A stretch of DNA of 40,914 bases from QNZT01 sp964573205 (GCA_964573205.1 CAZNIT010000064.1:1-40914), one strand, 5' to 3'. Numbered from the stretch's first letter, positions 30,990 to 39,445 are shown. Made by a program: numbers and translations. The notes: generated by a model not told the origin, from the letters alone.

Positions 30990-31711
30990 TTTTCCCTCTC
31001 CTTTATATTTATATGCAATCCGCACTCTTTATGTTCGGCCTCTTCCCACCACCATCTACCGCTTCTGGTATCTTCGCCCTGTGTCACCGCCCTGGTACAC
31101 GGAGCGCAACCGATACTGGGATAACCTCTAAAATGAAGCTGGTTAACCGGAACGTCGTTTTCTTTTACATACTCCCATAACTCTTCATTTTTCCAATAAG
31201 CGAGCGGATTCAACTTGATACGAGCGAAATTTTCATCATATTCGATCCTCTCAAGATAATTACGCGTAACGTTCTGAGCCGCTCGTAAACCGGTTATCCA
31301 AAAATCAGCACCCTCAAGCGCCCTTTTGAGCGGTTTAATTTTTCTTATATAACAACACTCTTTCCTAAGAGACAAAGAGTCGTAAAATGCGTTTATCGAA
31401 TTTTCATTTACATATTTTTGAACATCTTCGCTCAAAGGGAAATAAAGCTCTATCTTTATCCCGTATCTTTTATTCGTCGTATCCAAAAGATCGTAGCTCT
31501 CATAAGGAAGTCGAGCCGTATCCAGCGTAACGATCCTAGTATCCTTTTTTATTCTACAAATCATATCCGTTAGCACTTGATCCTCAAGTCCGAGACTTGA
31601 AGAAAAAACGGCTTTATCTCCGTAATTGCGTAAAAAAAACTCCAAAAACTCTTTCGTATCGAAAGTTTTAGTCCGCTCTTTCAAACTATCTACATCAAAA
31701 TCCAACTTCAC
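30986..31711 (-). CDS. cysH: Assimilatory APS reductase
   Basis: The 241-residue PAPS-reductase-family protein keeps the two extra Cys pairs that bind [4Fe-4S] in APS reductases: Cys119-Cys120 (KECCYIRK) and Cys202-x2-Cys205 (GCAPCTRA), and the catalytic KECGLH with Cys230. It therefore probably reduces APS, not PAPS, to sulfite, and no CysC is needed. The PP-loop-like FSSSLGLEDQVL is at 36-47. The start is 2 bp after the DUF2061 stop and the stop overlaps cysD. Confidence 0.93.
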   Translation of the reverse strand: MKLDFDVDSLKERTKTFDTKEFLEFFLRNYGDKAVFSSSLGLEDQVLTDMICRIKKDTRIVTLDTARLPYESYDLLDTTNKRYGIKIELYFPLSEDVQKYVNENSINAFYDSLSLRKECCYIRKIKPLKRALEGADFWITGLRAAQNVTRNYLERIEYDENFARIKLNPLAYWKNEELWEYVKENDVPVNQLHFRGYPSIGCAPCTRAVTQGEDTRSGRWWWEEAEHKECGLHINIKEREK

Positions 31712-31713
31712 TC

Positions 31714-31941
31714 CTATATCTGATAATCGATATCGTTTTTAACACGACCGAAATTTATCTTGTTCCAAGCCCTTTCATGAAAATAAAAAAGAAGCATCTT
31801 CGTAACCAACTCGATCGAACCGATAGATGCGGCCATAGCCAAACTTCCCGTTATAAGATAAGATATGACTATCGTATCGAGCGTACCAAGCGCTCTCCAT
31901 GAGATGGTTTTTACAACGCTTCTATATGGTTTTTCATGCAT
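31714..31941 (-). CDS. DUF2061 small membrane protein
   Basis: The 75-residue protein begins MHEKPYRSVVKTISWRALGT and has one or two membrane spans (VISYLITGSLAMAASIGSIEL), ending with the FHERAWNKINFG motif of DUF2061. The family is common beside sulfate assimilation genes, but its role is not established. A GGAG lies 5 bp before ATG 31941, so I prefer this to an upstream GTG (31947) that overlaps the ribosome site. It is the first gene of the cys operon. Confidence 0.85.
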   Translation of the reverse strand: MHEKPYRSVVKTISWRALGTLDTIVISYLITGSLAMAASIGSIELVTKMLLFYFHERAWNKINFGRVKNDIDYQI

Positions 31942-31997
31942 AGTCACTCCATATTTAGTATATCTATCAATTTACAAGGGTATATTTTCAAAAATAG

Positions 31998-32026
31998 AGT
32001 ATAGTAGAATTTTGCAGTAAAGTCAA
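31998..32026 (-). promoter_or_regulatory. Sigma70 promoter of the cys operon
   Basis: On the minus strand TTGACT (32021-32026) and TATACT (31998-32003) are separated by 17 bp. The predicted start near 31991 leaves a leader of about 50 nt before DUF2061. Confidence 0.7.
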
Positions 32027-32062
32027 GTAACTATATCGATAAAGTATTGATTATAATGTAAA

Positions 32063-32086
32063 AGAGATACGCAAGCGCATATCTCT
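32063..32086 (-). terminator. Terminator of the UPF0045 gene
   Basis: A 24-nt palindrome with outer arms AGAGATA and TATCTCT and a 4-nt loop forms about 10 bp including one G-U. On the minus strand it runs into TTTT. It overlaps the stop codon of the UPF0045 gene and insulates the cys promoter downstream. Confidence 0.7.
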
Positions 32087-32399
32087 AAGAATTTATATCT
32101 CGTTGAAGATGTTTGGAAATTGAAGCGATCTTCGCTTTGAGGCGGTTTTTTCTCTCTTTTCTTATGTCGAATTTCAATGCGCTATAGACTCTGTTGGAAT
32201 AGGGTTCTAAAATCTCATACGATTTTTTTACGATCTCAAGCGCCTCATCTATCGTTTCAGTCTCAACAACGGTACTCATCGGAGTCAACTTATACGATAC
32301 TCCGCTTTTATCTATCATATCCAATATTTTACTTACGTACTCGCTCTTGCTCTCACCGACATCGGTCGGAAACATCGAAAACTCTAATAAAACGGACAT
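32085..32399 (-). CDS. UPF0045/MTH1187-type thiamine-binding protein
   Basis: The 104-residue protein begins MSVLLEFSMFPTD and shows SKSEYVSKILDMIDKSG and the YKLTPMSTVVE strand that defines the MTH1187/YkoF-like family, which binds thiamine or related pyrimidines in known structures. Physiological role is unclear. AAAGGAG precedes ATG 32399, and TATAAT on the minus strand (32431-32436) is a likely -10 box. Confidence 0.88.
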   Translation of the reverse strand: MSVLLEFSMFPTDVGESKSEYVSKILDMIDKSGVSYKLTPMSTVVETETIDEALEIVKKSYEILEPYSNRVYSALKFDIRKERKNRLKAKIASISKHLQRDINS

Positions 32400-32457
32400 A
32401 TTGACTCCTTTTGTCTAGTTTTTTAAAAAGATTATATCAAAACGAACGCAAAATAGA

Positions 32458-32486
32458 TTGACATTTGGACACTATTTTCATACAAT
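32458..32486 (+). promoter_or_regulatory. Near-consensus promoter of the aspartoacylase gene
   Basis: TTGACA (32458-32463) and TACAAT (32481-32486) are separated by 17 bp. The start would be near 32493, 33 nt before ATG 32526. Confidence 0.7.
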
Positions 32487-32525
32487 TTAAATTATTGAAA
32501 AAAAATAGAAATTTCGGAAAAAAAG

Positions 32526-33398
32526 ATGGTAAAAAAAGTAGCGATTGTCGGAGGAACCCACGGAAACGAATTAACCGGTGTCTATCTCGTAAAAAAATGG
32601 CAAAAAGATCCCTCTCAAATAAAAAGGTCGAATTTTGAGACGATAACTCTTCTTGCAAATCCCAAAGCCGTAAAATTGTGCAGACGATACGTGGAAAAAG
32701 ATTTAAACCGTTCGTTTTCAATACAAGCTCTTTCAAAACCAGACAACAAGTACGAATCAAAAAGAGCCGTAGAATTAAACGCAAAATTGGGTCCAAAAGG
32801 TGCGAAGAGTACAAATGTCGATTTTATTCTCGATCTCCATACAACCACCGCGAATATGGGACTTAGTCTGGTCGTTAGCTCACAAAGCGAACTTACTTGG
32901 AAAGCCGTCAAATATCTTTGTGCAAAAGAGCCTTCCTTGAAAGTTTACAGATGGAGGGGCGACGAGGAGGATTCGTTTGTCGATTCGATAGTACCAAACG
33001 GTTTCGCCATAGAGGTGGGGCCGATCCCGCAGGGAGTATTAAGAAGCGATCTCTTTTTCAAAACGCAAACCTTGACATACCATCTACTCGACTTTTTCCA
33101 AAAATTAAACGACAAGAAAGAGCTTTCGGAGTGCGAGCGAAAAATAGAGATTTACGATCATGTAAAACTTATCGACTACCCAAGAGACGAAAACGGCGAA
33201 ATAGCCGGATTGGTTCATCACGAAAGACAAGACAGAGATTTCGAACCGGTAAAAAAAGGCGATCCTCTTTTTGAAACTTTCGATAAGCGAACCATCTCTT
33301 ACGAAGATGATGAAGAGCTCTATGCGCTTTTTATAAACGAAGCGGCATATTATGAAAAAGGTTTTGCTATGACCTTGGCGAAAAAGATGACGCTATAG
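32526..33398 (+). CDS. Aspartoacylase / AspA-family zinc amidohydrolase
   Basis: The 290-residue protein matches aspartoacylase, which removes acetyl or acyl groups from N-acyl aspartate. The zinc site is visible as His12 and Glu15 in GGTHGNE and His105 in DLHTTTANMG. The substrate Arg is in KDLNRSF (58-64), and Glu163 in AIEVGP is the catalytic acid/base. Its substrate in bacteria is not settled. The ribosome site before ATG 32526 is weak (CGGAA). It has its own strong promoter and a terminator-like hairpin at 33384-33409. Confidence 0.88.
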   Translation: MVKKVAIVGGTHGNELTGVYLVKKWQKDPSQIKRSNFETITLLANPKAVKLCRRYVEKDLNRSFSIQALSKPDNKYESKRAVELNAKLGPKGAKSTNVDFILDLHTTTANMGLSLVVSSQSELTWKAVKYLCAKEPSLKVYRWRGDEEDSFVDSIVPNGFAIEVGPIPQGVLRSDLFFKTQTLTYHLLDFFQKLNDKKELSECERKIEIYDHVKLIDYPRDENGEIAGLVHHERQDRDFEPVKKGDPLFETFDKRTISYEDDEELYALFINEAAYYEKGFAMTLAKKMTL

Positions 33399-33409
33399 TA
33401 AGTCATCTT
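33384..33409 (+). terminator. Hairpin across the aspartoacylase stop
   Basis: AAGATGAC (33384-33391) pairs with GTCATCTT (33402-33409) over 8 bp with a 10-nt loop. It is followed by a T-containing but not T-rich sequence. Confidence 0.45.
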
Positions 33410-33428
33410 CCATTTAACCTATATTTTG

Positions 33429-33434
33429 TATAAT
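33429..33434 (+). promoter_or_regulatory. -10 box of the PgbA_N-type gene
   Basis: TATAAT, directly preceded by TG, lies 27 bp before ATG 33462. Confidence 0.45.
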
Positions 33435-33461
33435 CTTCAAAAAGAGATCAAAAGGTAAAAA

Positions 33462-34184
33462 ATGATAAAAAAAATTCTGTTTACAGCTATTTTTTCCGCA
33501 TTATCTCTATTTGCGGATTTTAACCCGGCTATTTACAAAACAACTCTGGATAAAGTTACCGGAAATAGTGCCGAAGTAAAAGATAGAGATATCGCCGTCG
33601 GGTCGAGCGGTATCGTTCTACACTCTTTTGACGGCGAACATAAAACCATCATAGCTAGAGCGGAGGTCATCTCGAAAGAGAGTGGAAATCTCAGTGTCTC
33701 TTTTTCAAAATTTGACCGTCTTGTTCAAAAAGCGCTTCCGGATTATAAGATTAAACCTTCAAAAGGCGACACTCTGATTTTAAACTATTTATATAACAGG
33801 ATTTTACCAATCACTCCTAATGAAGAGAGCTTTAAAGAGTTCAAAGAGAAATTTTCTTCATTTGATATAGTTCATCCGGATATTTTTGCCTCAAATCTTT
33901 TTATTGAAAAAGAGCCTTTGCCTTCAAAAAGAGATTTTCAGGCTAACTGCAAAAAAAATGACTATGCTCTTCTTTTCTTCAGTATAGATAAACTTGGTTA
34001 TTTTGTGGATTGTAGTACTTTTAAAGTTTTAGATACAATCACACTCTCATCGGATGTAAATCCGACAATGAAACCTTTTTATAGCCGAATTCCGAAAATC
34101 AAAAGTTCACTCGGCGCAATCATGGGGGAGAAAGATATAGGCGATTACAACCTCTACTACAAAAAGATGCTGGGGCTTAAATAA
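33462..34184 (+). CDS. Periplasmic protein with plasminogen-binding (PgbA) N-terminal type domain
   Basis: The 240-residue protein has a signal peptide (residues 1-18, cleavage after LFA) and then DFNPAIYKTTLDKVTGNSAEVKDRDIAVGSSGIV, which resembles the N-terminal domain named after Helicobacter PgbA. Proteins of this type precede glcD in Campylobacter. The plasminogen-binding residues of PgbA lie outside this domain, so the name does not give a function; a periplasmic beta-rich domain is all that can be said. The stop overlaps the glcD start by one or two bases. Confidence 0.72.
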   Translation: MIKKILFTAIFSALSLFADFNPAIYKTTLDKVTGNSAEVKDRDIAVGSSGIVLHSFDGEHKTIIARAEVISKESGNLSVSFSKFDRLVQKALPDYKIKPSKGDTLILNYLYNRILPITPNEESFKEFKEKFSSFDIVHPDIFASNLFIEKEPLPSKRDFQANCKKNDYALLFFSIDKLGYFVDCSTFKVLDTITLSSDVNPTMKPFYSRIPKIKSSLGAIMGEKDIGDYNLYYKKMLGLK

Positions 34185-35578
34185 TGCTCGATAAAAAACA
34201 TTTAAGAGCGTTTCAAGAAATCGTAGGCAAAGATAACGCGTTCGACGATAAAGCGCATATGATAGCCTACTCGTACGATGCGACAAGAACCAGATACGAA
34301 CCGGACGGCGTCGTTTTTCCAAGAGACGAAGAAGATGTAAGCAAAATACTAAAATATTGCAACGAGCACAAAATAGTCATAACTCCAAGAGGTGCAGGAA
34401 GCGGATTTACCGGTGGCGCCCTACCTAAAAACGGCGGAATCGTTTTGGGATTTGAAAAGCATATGAATAAAATCTTGGAGATCGATATGGACAATATGGT
34501 AGCGGTAGTTCAACCGGGCGTCATAAATATGGATCTTCAAAAAGCGGCTGAAAAAGTCGGTCTTTTCTACCCTCCCGATCCCGCAAGTCAAGATTATACC
34601 ACTCTCGGCGGTAATGTCGCCGAAAACGCCGGAGGTATGAGAGCCGGCAAATACGGCATAACTAAAGATTATGTTCTAGCTCTTCGCGCGGTACTTCCAA
34701 ACGGAGATATCATCAGAGCCGGCAAAAAGACCATCAAAGATGTCGCCGGATACAACATAGCCGGCATTCTCATAGCCAGCGAAGGGACGCTCGCCGTCAT
34801 AACCGAAATCACTCTCAAACTTATCGCAAAACCGAAACTCAATAAAACGGCAATGGGAATTTTTCCCTCCGTAGATGATGCCATGAATGCGGTTTATAAA
34901 ACATTTGCGGCCGGGATCACGCCCGTTGCGATGGAGTTTTTGGATAACTTGACGATTCGTGCGGTTGAGAAGAAGTTTCAAAAAGGTTTGCCGACGGATG
35001 CGGGAGCGCTGTTGGTAACCGATGTTGACGGAAATCTCGAAGTCGATCTTCAAACGCAACTAAACGAAATAGAAAAGATCTTCAAAGCCAACGGTTGTAG
35101 TGAGTTTAAAACGGCAAAAGATCAAAATCAAGCCGCCGATTTATGGTTTGCCAGAAGAAACGCCAGTCAATCGATCACGATTTACGGCTCGAAAAAATTA
35201 AACGAAGATATCACGGTTCCAAGATCGAAACTACCCGAACTTTTGAAGAAAATTGACTTTGTAGCGAAAAAATACGATCTGAAAATCCCATGTTTTGGAC
35301 ACACGGGTGATGGAAATGTACATACGAATGTCATGGTCGATGCAAACGATGAAAAAGAGCTTCAAAAAGGTCATGAGGCGATAGTGGAGATATTTAAGAT
35401 CACCGTCGATATGGGTGGAACTCTAAGCGGAGAGCATGGTATCGGTCTTAGCAAAGCTCCTTTTATGGATATAGCTTTCAGCAAAGAGGAGATAGAGCTT
35501 TTTAGATCGATAAAAAGGGCGTTTGATCCGAACAATATTTTAAATCCGGGCAAAATGGCACTCGATAACGGGGGCTGA
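34184..35578 (+). CDS. glcD: FAD-linked glycolate/D-lactate dehydrogenase subunit GlcD
   Basis: The 464-residue FAD-linked oxidase shows the PP-loop FAD site VITPRGAGSGFTGGALPKNGGIV, PDPASQDYTTLGGNVAENAGGMRAGKYG, and the C-terminal CFGHTGDGNVHTNVMVD with SGEHGIGLSKAPFM. Members oxidise glycolate or D-lactate, feeding electrons to the quinone pool; which substrate is used here cannot be told. No GlcE or GlcF subunit is adjacent. It overlaps the preceding PgbA_N-type gene and is followed 4 bp later by yihY. Confidence 0.92.
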   Translation: MLDKKHLRAFQEIVGKDNAFDDKAHMIAYSYDATRTRYEPDGVVFPRDEEDVSKILKYCNEHKIVITPRGAGSGFTGGALPKNGGIVLGFEKHMNKILEIDMDNMVAVVQPGVINMDLQKAAEKVGLFYPPDPASQDYTTLGGNVAENAGGMRAGKYGITKDYVLALRAVLPNGDIIRAGKKTIKDVAGYNIAGILIASEGTLAVITEITLKLIAKPKLNKTAMGIFPSVDDAMNAVYKTFAAGITPVAMEFLDNLTIRAVEKKFQKGLPTDAGALLVTDVDGNLEVDLQTQLNEIEKIFKANGCSEFKTAKDQNQAADLWFARRNASQSITIYGSKKLNEDITVPRSKLPELLKKIDFVAKKYDLKIPCFGHTGDGNVHTNVMVDANDEKELQKGHEAIVEIFKITVDMGGTLSGEHGIGLSKAPFMDIAFSKEEIELFRSIKRAFDPNNILNPGKMALDNGG

Positions 35579-35582
35579 TCTT

Positions 35583-36386
35583 TTGAAAATAACAAAAGAG
35601 GCGTTAAAGAAGTTTTTTATAGATCACAATCTTCTACATTATGCCTCTTCTCTTAGTTTTCATACCATATTAGCGCTTATACCGGTACTTTTGATATCGT
35701 TTTATCTTTTTGCTCATCTTCAAATTTTCGAACCGTACCTTCAACATATAAAAGATTTCATATTTAACGCCATCATTCCCGTACAAAGAGAGTATATCCA
35801 ATCAAACATAGATACATTTATGCAAAACGCCTATAAAATGGGAATTTTGGGATTTGTTTTCGTCATCTATGTCTCGGTAATGTTTTTTGACGATTTCGAA
35901 TATGTCGTAAACGAAATTTACAACATACGGCCAAGACGCTTTTTACACTCCATCTCGATATATCTTGTACTTTTAATCATGATGCCTCTTGGAGTGGCTC
36001 TCTCTTTTTTTCTGACGATAAAAGCGAATCTTCTTTTTCAAAGCTTTGAATATACCCACTGGATAAATATACTCTCGATTTCGTCATATCTGATCATATG
36101 GTTTTTGTTTTTCATCATCTACAAAATTTCGCCCAATACGAAAGTAAGATCCAAAAACGCCCTCATAAGCTCCTTTTTCGCTTCGTTTATCTGGTATATG
36201 TCAAAAGTGCTTTTTGTTTACTATATCACTTTCAATAAAACTTACACTACTCTTTACGGCTCTTTTAGTACGATCATGTTCTTTTTGATCTGGATATATC
36301 TCTCTTGGATTATCTTTTTATACGGTGTGAAACTCTGTTATTTTTTAGGTAAGACGATCGATCGTAAATCAACGATCGACGCATAA
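35583..36386 (+). CDS. YihY/RNase BN (BrkB) family membrane protein
   Basis: The 267-residue protein has about six membrane spans and the ASSLSFHTILALIPVLLISF start that marks the YihY family, plus YGSFSTIMFFLIWIYLSWIIFLYGVKL at the end. The family name RNase BN came from a mistaken assignment; the real function is unknown. The start is TTG 35583, matching the family N-terminus, 4 bp after glcD. Confidence 0.88.
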   Translation: MKITKEALKKFFIDHNLLHYASSLSFHTILALIPVLLISFYLFAHLQIFEPYLQHIKDFIFNAIIPVQREYIQSNIDTFMQNAYKMGILGFVFVIYVSVMFFDDFEYVVNEIYNIRPRRFLHSISIYLVLLIMMPLGVALSFFLTIKANLLFQSFEYTHWINILSISSYLIIWFLFFIIYKISPNTKVRSKNALISSFFASFIWYMSKVLFVYYITFNKTYTTLYGSFSTIMFFLIWIYLSWIIFLYGVKLCYFLGKTIDRKSTIDA

Positions 36387-36428
36387 TGATCTATATCGAG
36401 ATAAAGATATTTATTTATAAAAATTTTA

Positions 36429-36572
36429 TTATCTTTTATCCCGGCTTGAGATCTTATTAGAAACGTCGGCGCTTTTGACCCACTTAACACTATATCCGGC
36501 ATCTTGCAAATCTTCATAGAGAGTCTCGCCCAAAAGAGGATCGTCTTCAAGAAAGAGAATCTTTTTTCGCAT
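36429..36572 (-). pseudogene. Truncated response regulator remnant
   Basis: ATG 36572 opens a 47-codon frame beginning MRKKILFLEDDPLLGETLYE and DLQDAGYSVKWVKSAD, a clear receiver N-terminus with the acidic pair Asp10-Asp11. It breaks off after the second helix, before the phosphoacceptor Asp, into unrelated AT-rich sequence and two stops (TAA TAA). No continuation is seen in any frame of the 36387-36574 gap. It starts just 2 bp behind the peroxidase stop, as if once co-transcribed. The stub cannot be a working regulator. Confidence 0.7.
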
Positions 36573-36574
36573 GA

Positions 36575-37630
36575 TCAACGACCGATATCGTAAGATACCG
36601 GTTCCCCCTCGAGTGTTTTGAAAAACTCGACCATATCCTCTATCTGCCGCTCATTGAACTCGTCGCCTATCTGATATTTGCTCATGATCCTTATCGCCTC
36701 TTTGAGATCTTTTACGACACCGTTGTGAAAATACGGTGCGGTTTTCGTTATATTTCTTAAAATAGGAACTCTAAACCTCTTTTTACCGTCTTTTCCTAAA
36801 AAACCTCCGACATTTTCAAAAGGAAAAGGCTCGCTTTTAAAAAGATCGAAAAATACTCTTCGAAGCGGAAACTGTTGCAGACTTTGCCCTCCGACACTCA
36901 TGCCGGTATGGCACCCTTTGCACCCTTTTTGGATAAAAAGATTGAAACCTCTTTTAGCGGCTTCGTTCATCGCGTCGTTATCGCCTTCAAGAAATCGATC
37001 ATACGCCCCGTATGTCAAAAGTGTCCTCTCATATGCACCGATCGCGTTTTGGATATTTTTAAAAGTGACGCCGTCTTTAAAAACCTCCTCAAAAGCTTTG
37101 AGATAACCGGGGTCGTTTTTGAGCCTCTTTATCGCCTCTTCTTGTGTAATGTTCATTTCAAACGGCGCTTGCATCGGACCTGCCGCTTGCTCCTCCACGG
37201 TTTCGGCACGGCCGTCCCAAAACTGAGCTTTAGCCAAAGCGGCGTTTAAAACAGTAGGAGAGTTTAGATGTTTTGGGTTTTTTTGACCGTTTACGCCGAC
37301 TGCGGTGGGAAGATTGTCATCACCTCCTTGATCGACGATATGACAAGATGAGCAGCTAATCGTTCTATCGGAAGATAAAATCGTATCGAAAAAAAGTCTC
37401 TCTCCGAGTTTGATCTTTTTTGCGGATAATCTATTTTGAGGATTGTCAACGACTTCAAGCAACTTTTCATAACTCAAAGGAACACCGGAGAGTCCGTGAG
37501 AAAGAGCGTATGAGCGAAGCGTATCATCATCCATCGGCTCTATGCTCTTTGAGGGCATTAGAGCTAAAGTGCCGTAAAAAAGCACTATAAAAAGAAGCGT
37601 CGATAAAATTATCTTCGGTATAAGCGCCAT
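36575..37630 (-). CDS. Di-heme cytochrome c peroxidase (MauG/CcpA family)
   Basis: The 351-residue periplasmic enzyme has an N-terminal membrane anchor or signal (residues 6-24) and two c-type heme sites: Cys93-Ser-Ser-Cys96-His97 and Cys237-Lys-Gly-Cys240-His241. Family segments LGERLFFDTILSSDRTISC, LNSPTVLNAAL, FWDGRAETVEEQAAGPMQ and RVPILRNITKTAPYFHNG are visible. It reduces H2O2 with electrons from cytochrome c. ATG 37630 follows AAAAGGATG, and TATAAT on the minus strand (37650-37655) is its likely -10. Confidence 0.95.
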   Translation of the reverse strand: MALIPKIILSTLLFIVLFYGTLALMPSKSIEPMDDDTLRSYALSHGLSGVPLSYEKLLEVVDNPQNRLSAKKIKLGERLFFDTILSSDRTISCSSCHIVDQGGDDNLPTAVGVNGQKNPKHLNSPTVLNAALAKAQFWDGRAETVEEQAAGPMQAPFEMNITQEEAIKRLKNDPGYLKAFEEVFKDGVTFKNIQNAIGAYERTLLTYGAYDRFLEGDNDAMNEAAKRGFNLFIQKGCKGCHTGMSVGGQSLQQFPLRRVFFDLFKSEPFPFENVGGFLGKDGKKRFRVPILRNITKTAPYFHNGVVKDLKEAIRIMSKYQIGDEFNERQIEDMVEFFKTLEGEPVSYDIGR

Positions 37631-37649
37631 AATGCATCCTTTTTATGAA

Positions 37650-37655
37650 ATTATA
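37650..37655 (-). promoter_or_regulatory. -10 box of the peroxidase gene
   Basis: TATAAT on the minus strand lies 19 bp before the start codon; a weak TGGATT at -35 spacing lies inside the inverted repeat 37670-37705. Confidence 0.45.
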
Positions 37656-37669
37656 GTATAGATTTACAC

Positions 37670-37705
37670 TAAAATCCACCCGTTTTTATCACGAAAAGGA
37701 TTTTA
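37670..37705 (-). terminator. Inverted repeat between AraC gene and peroxidase
   Basis: TAAAATCC (37670-37677) pairs with GGATTTTA (37698-37705) over 8 bp with a 20-nt loop. It lies beyond the AraC stop and over the putative -35 of the peroxidase gene, so it could be a terminator or an operator. Confidence 0.4.
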
Positions 37706-37725
37706 TTTTAGCAGAATAAGAATTT

Positions 37726-38646
37726 TTATCTCTTTTGCAGATCTTTCGGATAGACTCCGTAACATTTGTAAAAGAGTTTGCTAAAGTGTCCCTGGTGTCT
37801 ATATCCAACCTCTTTTGCGATTTCACCTATATTCATATTTGACTCTTTTAAAAGTAGATTCGCCTCTTCCAAGCGAAGTTTTTGAATATATCTGTAAACG
37901 GTCATGTTATGCACTCTTTTAAAAGAGCTTTTTAGTTTCGAGCTGTTAGTAGCGCAAATATGTGCGAGCGTTTCGATAGTGGGAGGAGAGATGAAGTTTT
38001 TAAGAAGAGTCTCTTTCGCTCTAAGCGCTATACTAAGTTCGTCTTCGTCTATATTTTCATCGATGATATCAATAAGTGAAAATCTGTGCATAATAAACTC
38101 TTTGACACTATGCTCGCATGATATTCGTCTCATCTTTTTTATCGATCTGCACTTTATCATTTTTCGTATCAGATAAAGAGTTAGTGCGTCTATGGGTTGT
38201 TTATTGACGCGCTCTAGTGAAATATCCGACTGCGTTTTATCGTAAAGCAGATCTATAGGCTCGTTTTGATCGAAGCTTAGATATCTTTTTAAAAAAAAAT
38301 CGGAAATAGCCAAAATAAAAATTTCACTCTTTTTATCTTTCTCTTTATGCAGATAGATACTCAAATCCTGCCTTGTGGAACAAAATATATCTATCTCATC
38401 GTCTTTTGCAAAAAAAGTTCTTTTTGAGAGGTTGTCTTTTATAGCGTATGATCCGCTTTTTACGACGCAGATCGCCACCATACGATCAAGTCCTTTTATA
38501 TGAAAACTCTTCTCTTTGTCTAAAGAGATATCAAAAAAAACAAGCCCGTTCGAGATGTCGGCTCTTTTTATATACTCCTCTTTCTCTTTATACAACTGCG
38601 TCACTTTAAAACGAAGATCCGTTATATTGAAAAAGAGACTATCCAA
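37726..38646 (-). CDS. AraC-family transcriptional regulator
   Basis: The 306-residue protein has two helix-turn-helix motifs at its C-terminus: SPPTIETLAHICATNSSKLKSSFKRVHNMTVY, then LRLEEANLLLKES with IGEIAKEVGYRHQGHFSKLFYKCYGVYP. The N-terminal 200 residues are not a clear cupin and resemble the PchR-like group only loosely. The start is TTG 38646, overlapping the end of the SDR gene by 8 bp; its ribosome site is weak and no nearby ATG is in frame. The ligand and target are unknown, though the peroxidase gene lies next downstream. Confidence 0.87.
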   Translation of the reverse strand: MDSLFFNITDLRFKVTQLYKEKEEYIKRADISNGLVFFDISLDKEKSFHIKGLDRMVAICVVKSGSYAIKDNLSKRTFFAKDDEIDIFCSTRQDLSIYLHKEKDKKSEIFILAISDFFLKRYLSFDQNEPIDLLYDKTQSDISLERVNKQPIDALTLYLIRKMIKCRSIKKMRRISCEHSVKEFIMHRFSLIDIIDENIDEDELSIALRAKETLLKNFISPPTIETLAHICATNSSKLKSSFKRVHNMTVYRYIQKLRLEEANLLLKESNMNIGEIAKEVGYRHQGHFSKLFYKCYGVYPKDLQKR

Positions 38647-39445
38647 GGTTATAATACTCTCTTACTCTTCTTTCAAAATCCTCGTCGCTTAGCTCCTTTT
38701 TCATCGGTATAAATTTGCGAGCTTTATCTCCGACGGTGACTCGGGCGGGAAAATCTTCATCTTCTATGATCTTTAGTATGGTTTTTGCCACCCAAAGAGG
38801 ATCGTTGCCATGATTTATCTGCTCTATGATCTGCGGAGCCAAAATATCAGCTATCTTTTTATAGGGAGAGTCGTTGGCGAATACTTTTTCATTAACGACA
38901 AGATTCTCTCTTGCGAAATTAGTATCGAAAAATCCCGGCATAACGGAGTGAACTCGTATATTGAAATCTCTTAGCTCATATCTTAGAGAATCGGTCACCC
39001 CTTCGACGGCATATTTGCTCGCATTGTAAAATGTAAGAAGCGGCAAACCGATCTTTCCGAGAAACGAGCTGATATTTATGATAACTCCGCTTTTTTGCTC
39101 TCGCATAACGCTTATAACCTCTTTTGTAACTCTCAAAAGTCCGAAAAGATTTATCTCGAACTGATCTCTCATCTGATCTTCGCTCATCTCTTCGACCGAC
39201 GAGACTAGGCCGTAACCCGCATTGTTGACAAGTATGTCAACGCTACCTATCTTTTGAACGCAATCTTTCACGCTCTTAAAATCTCTGATATCTAGTTCCA
39301 AAGGTTTTAAATTTTTACCCGATATATCTTTTAGTTTCCGCGGCGTTCTGCTTGCCGCATAGACATCAAAACCTTTTTTCGCCAGATAAATCGCCGTAAC
39401 TTTTCCCATCCCGGAACTAGCCCCGGTTATTAGAACCTTTTTCAT
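38639..39445 (-). CDS. Short-chain dehydrogenase/reductase
   Basis: The 268-residue oxidoreductase shows the TGxxxGxG cofactor site TGASSGMG (7-14), VLVNNAGYG-like LVNNAGYGL, IINISSFLGK and the catalytic YNASK. Substrate is not predictable. It starts directly after the trkH stop (39446) and overlaps the AraC gene, so the three genes form one unit. Confidence 0.93.
   Translation of the reverse strand: MKKVLITGASSGMGKVTAIYLAKKGFDVYAASRTPRKLKDISGKNLKPLELDIRDFKSVKDCVQKIGSVDILVNNAGYGLVSSVEEMSEDQMRDQFEINLFGLLRVTKEVISVMREQKSGVIINISSFLGKIGLPLLTFYNASKYAVEGVTDSLRYELRDFNIRVHSVMPGFFDTNFARENLVVNEKVFANDSPYKKIADILAPQIIEQINHGNDPLWVAKTILKIIEDEDFPARVTVGDKARKFIPMKKELSDEDFERRVREYYNLG

Noticed and set aside
36338..36550. 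A 70-codon minus-strand frame next to yihY
   Set aside because: It is out of frame with the response regulator remnant, starts inside it, and has no ribosome site or family features.
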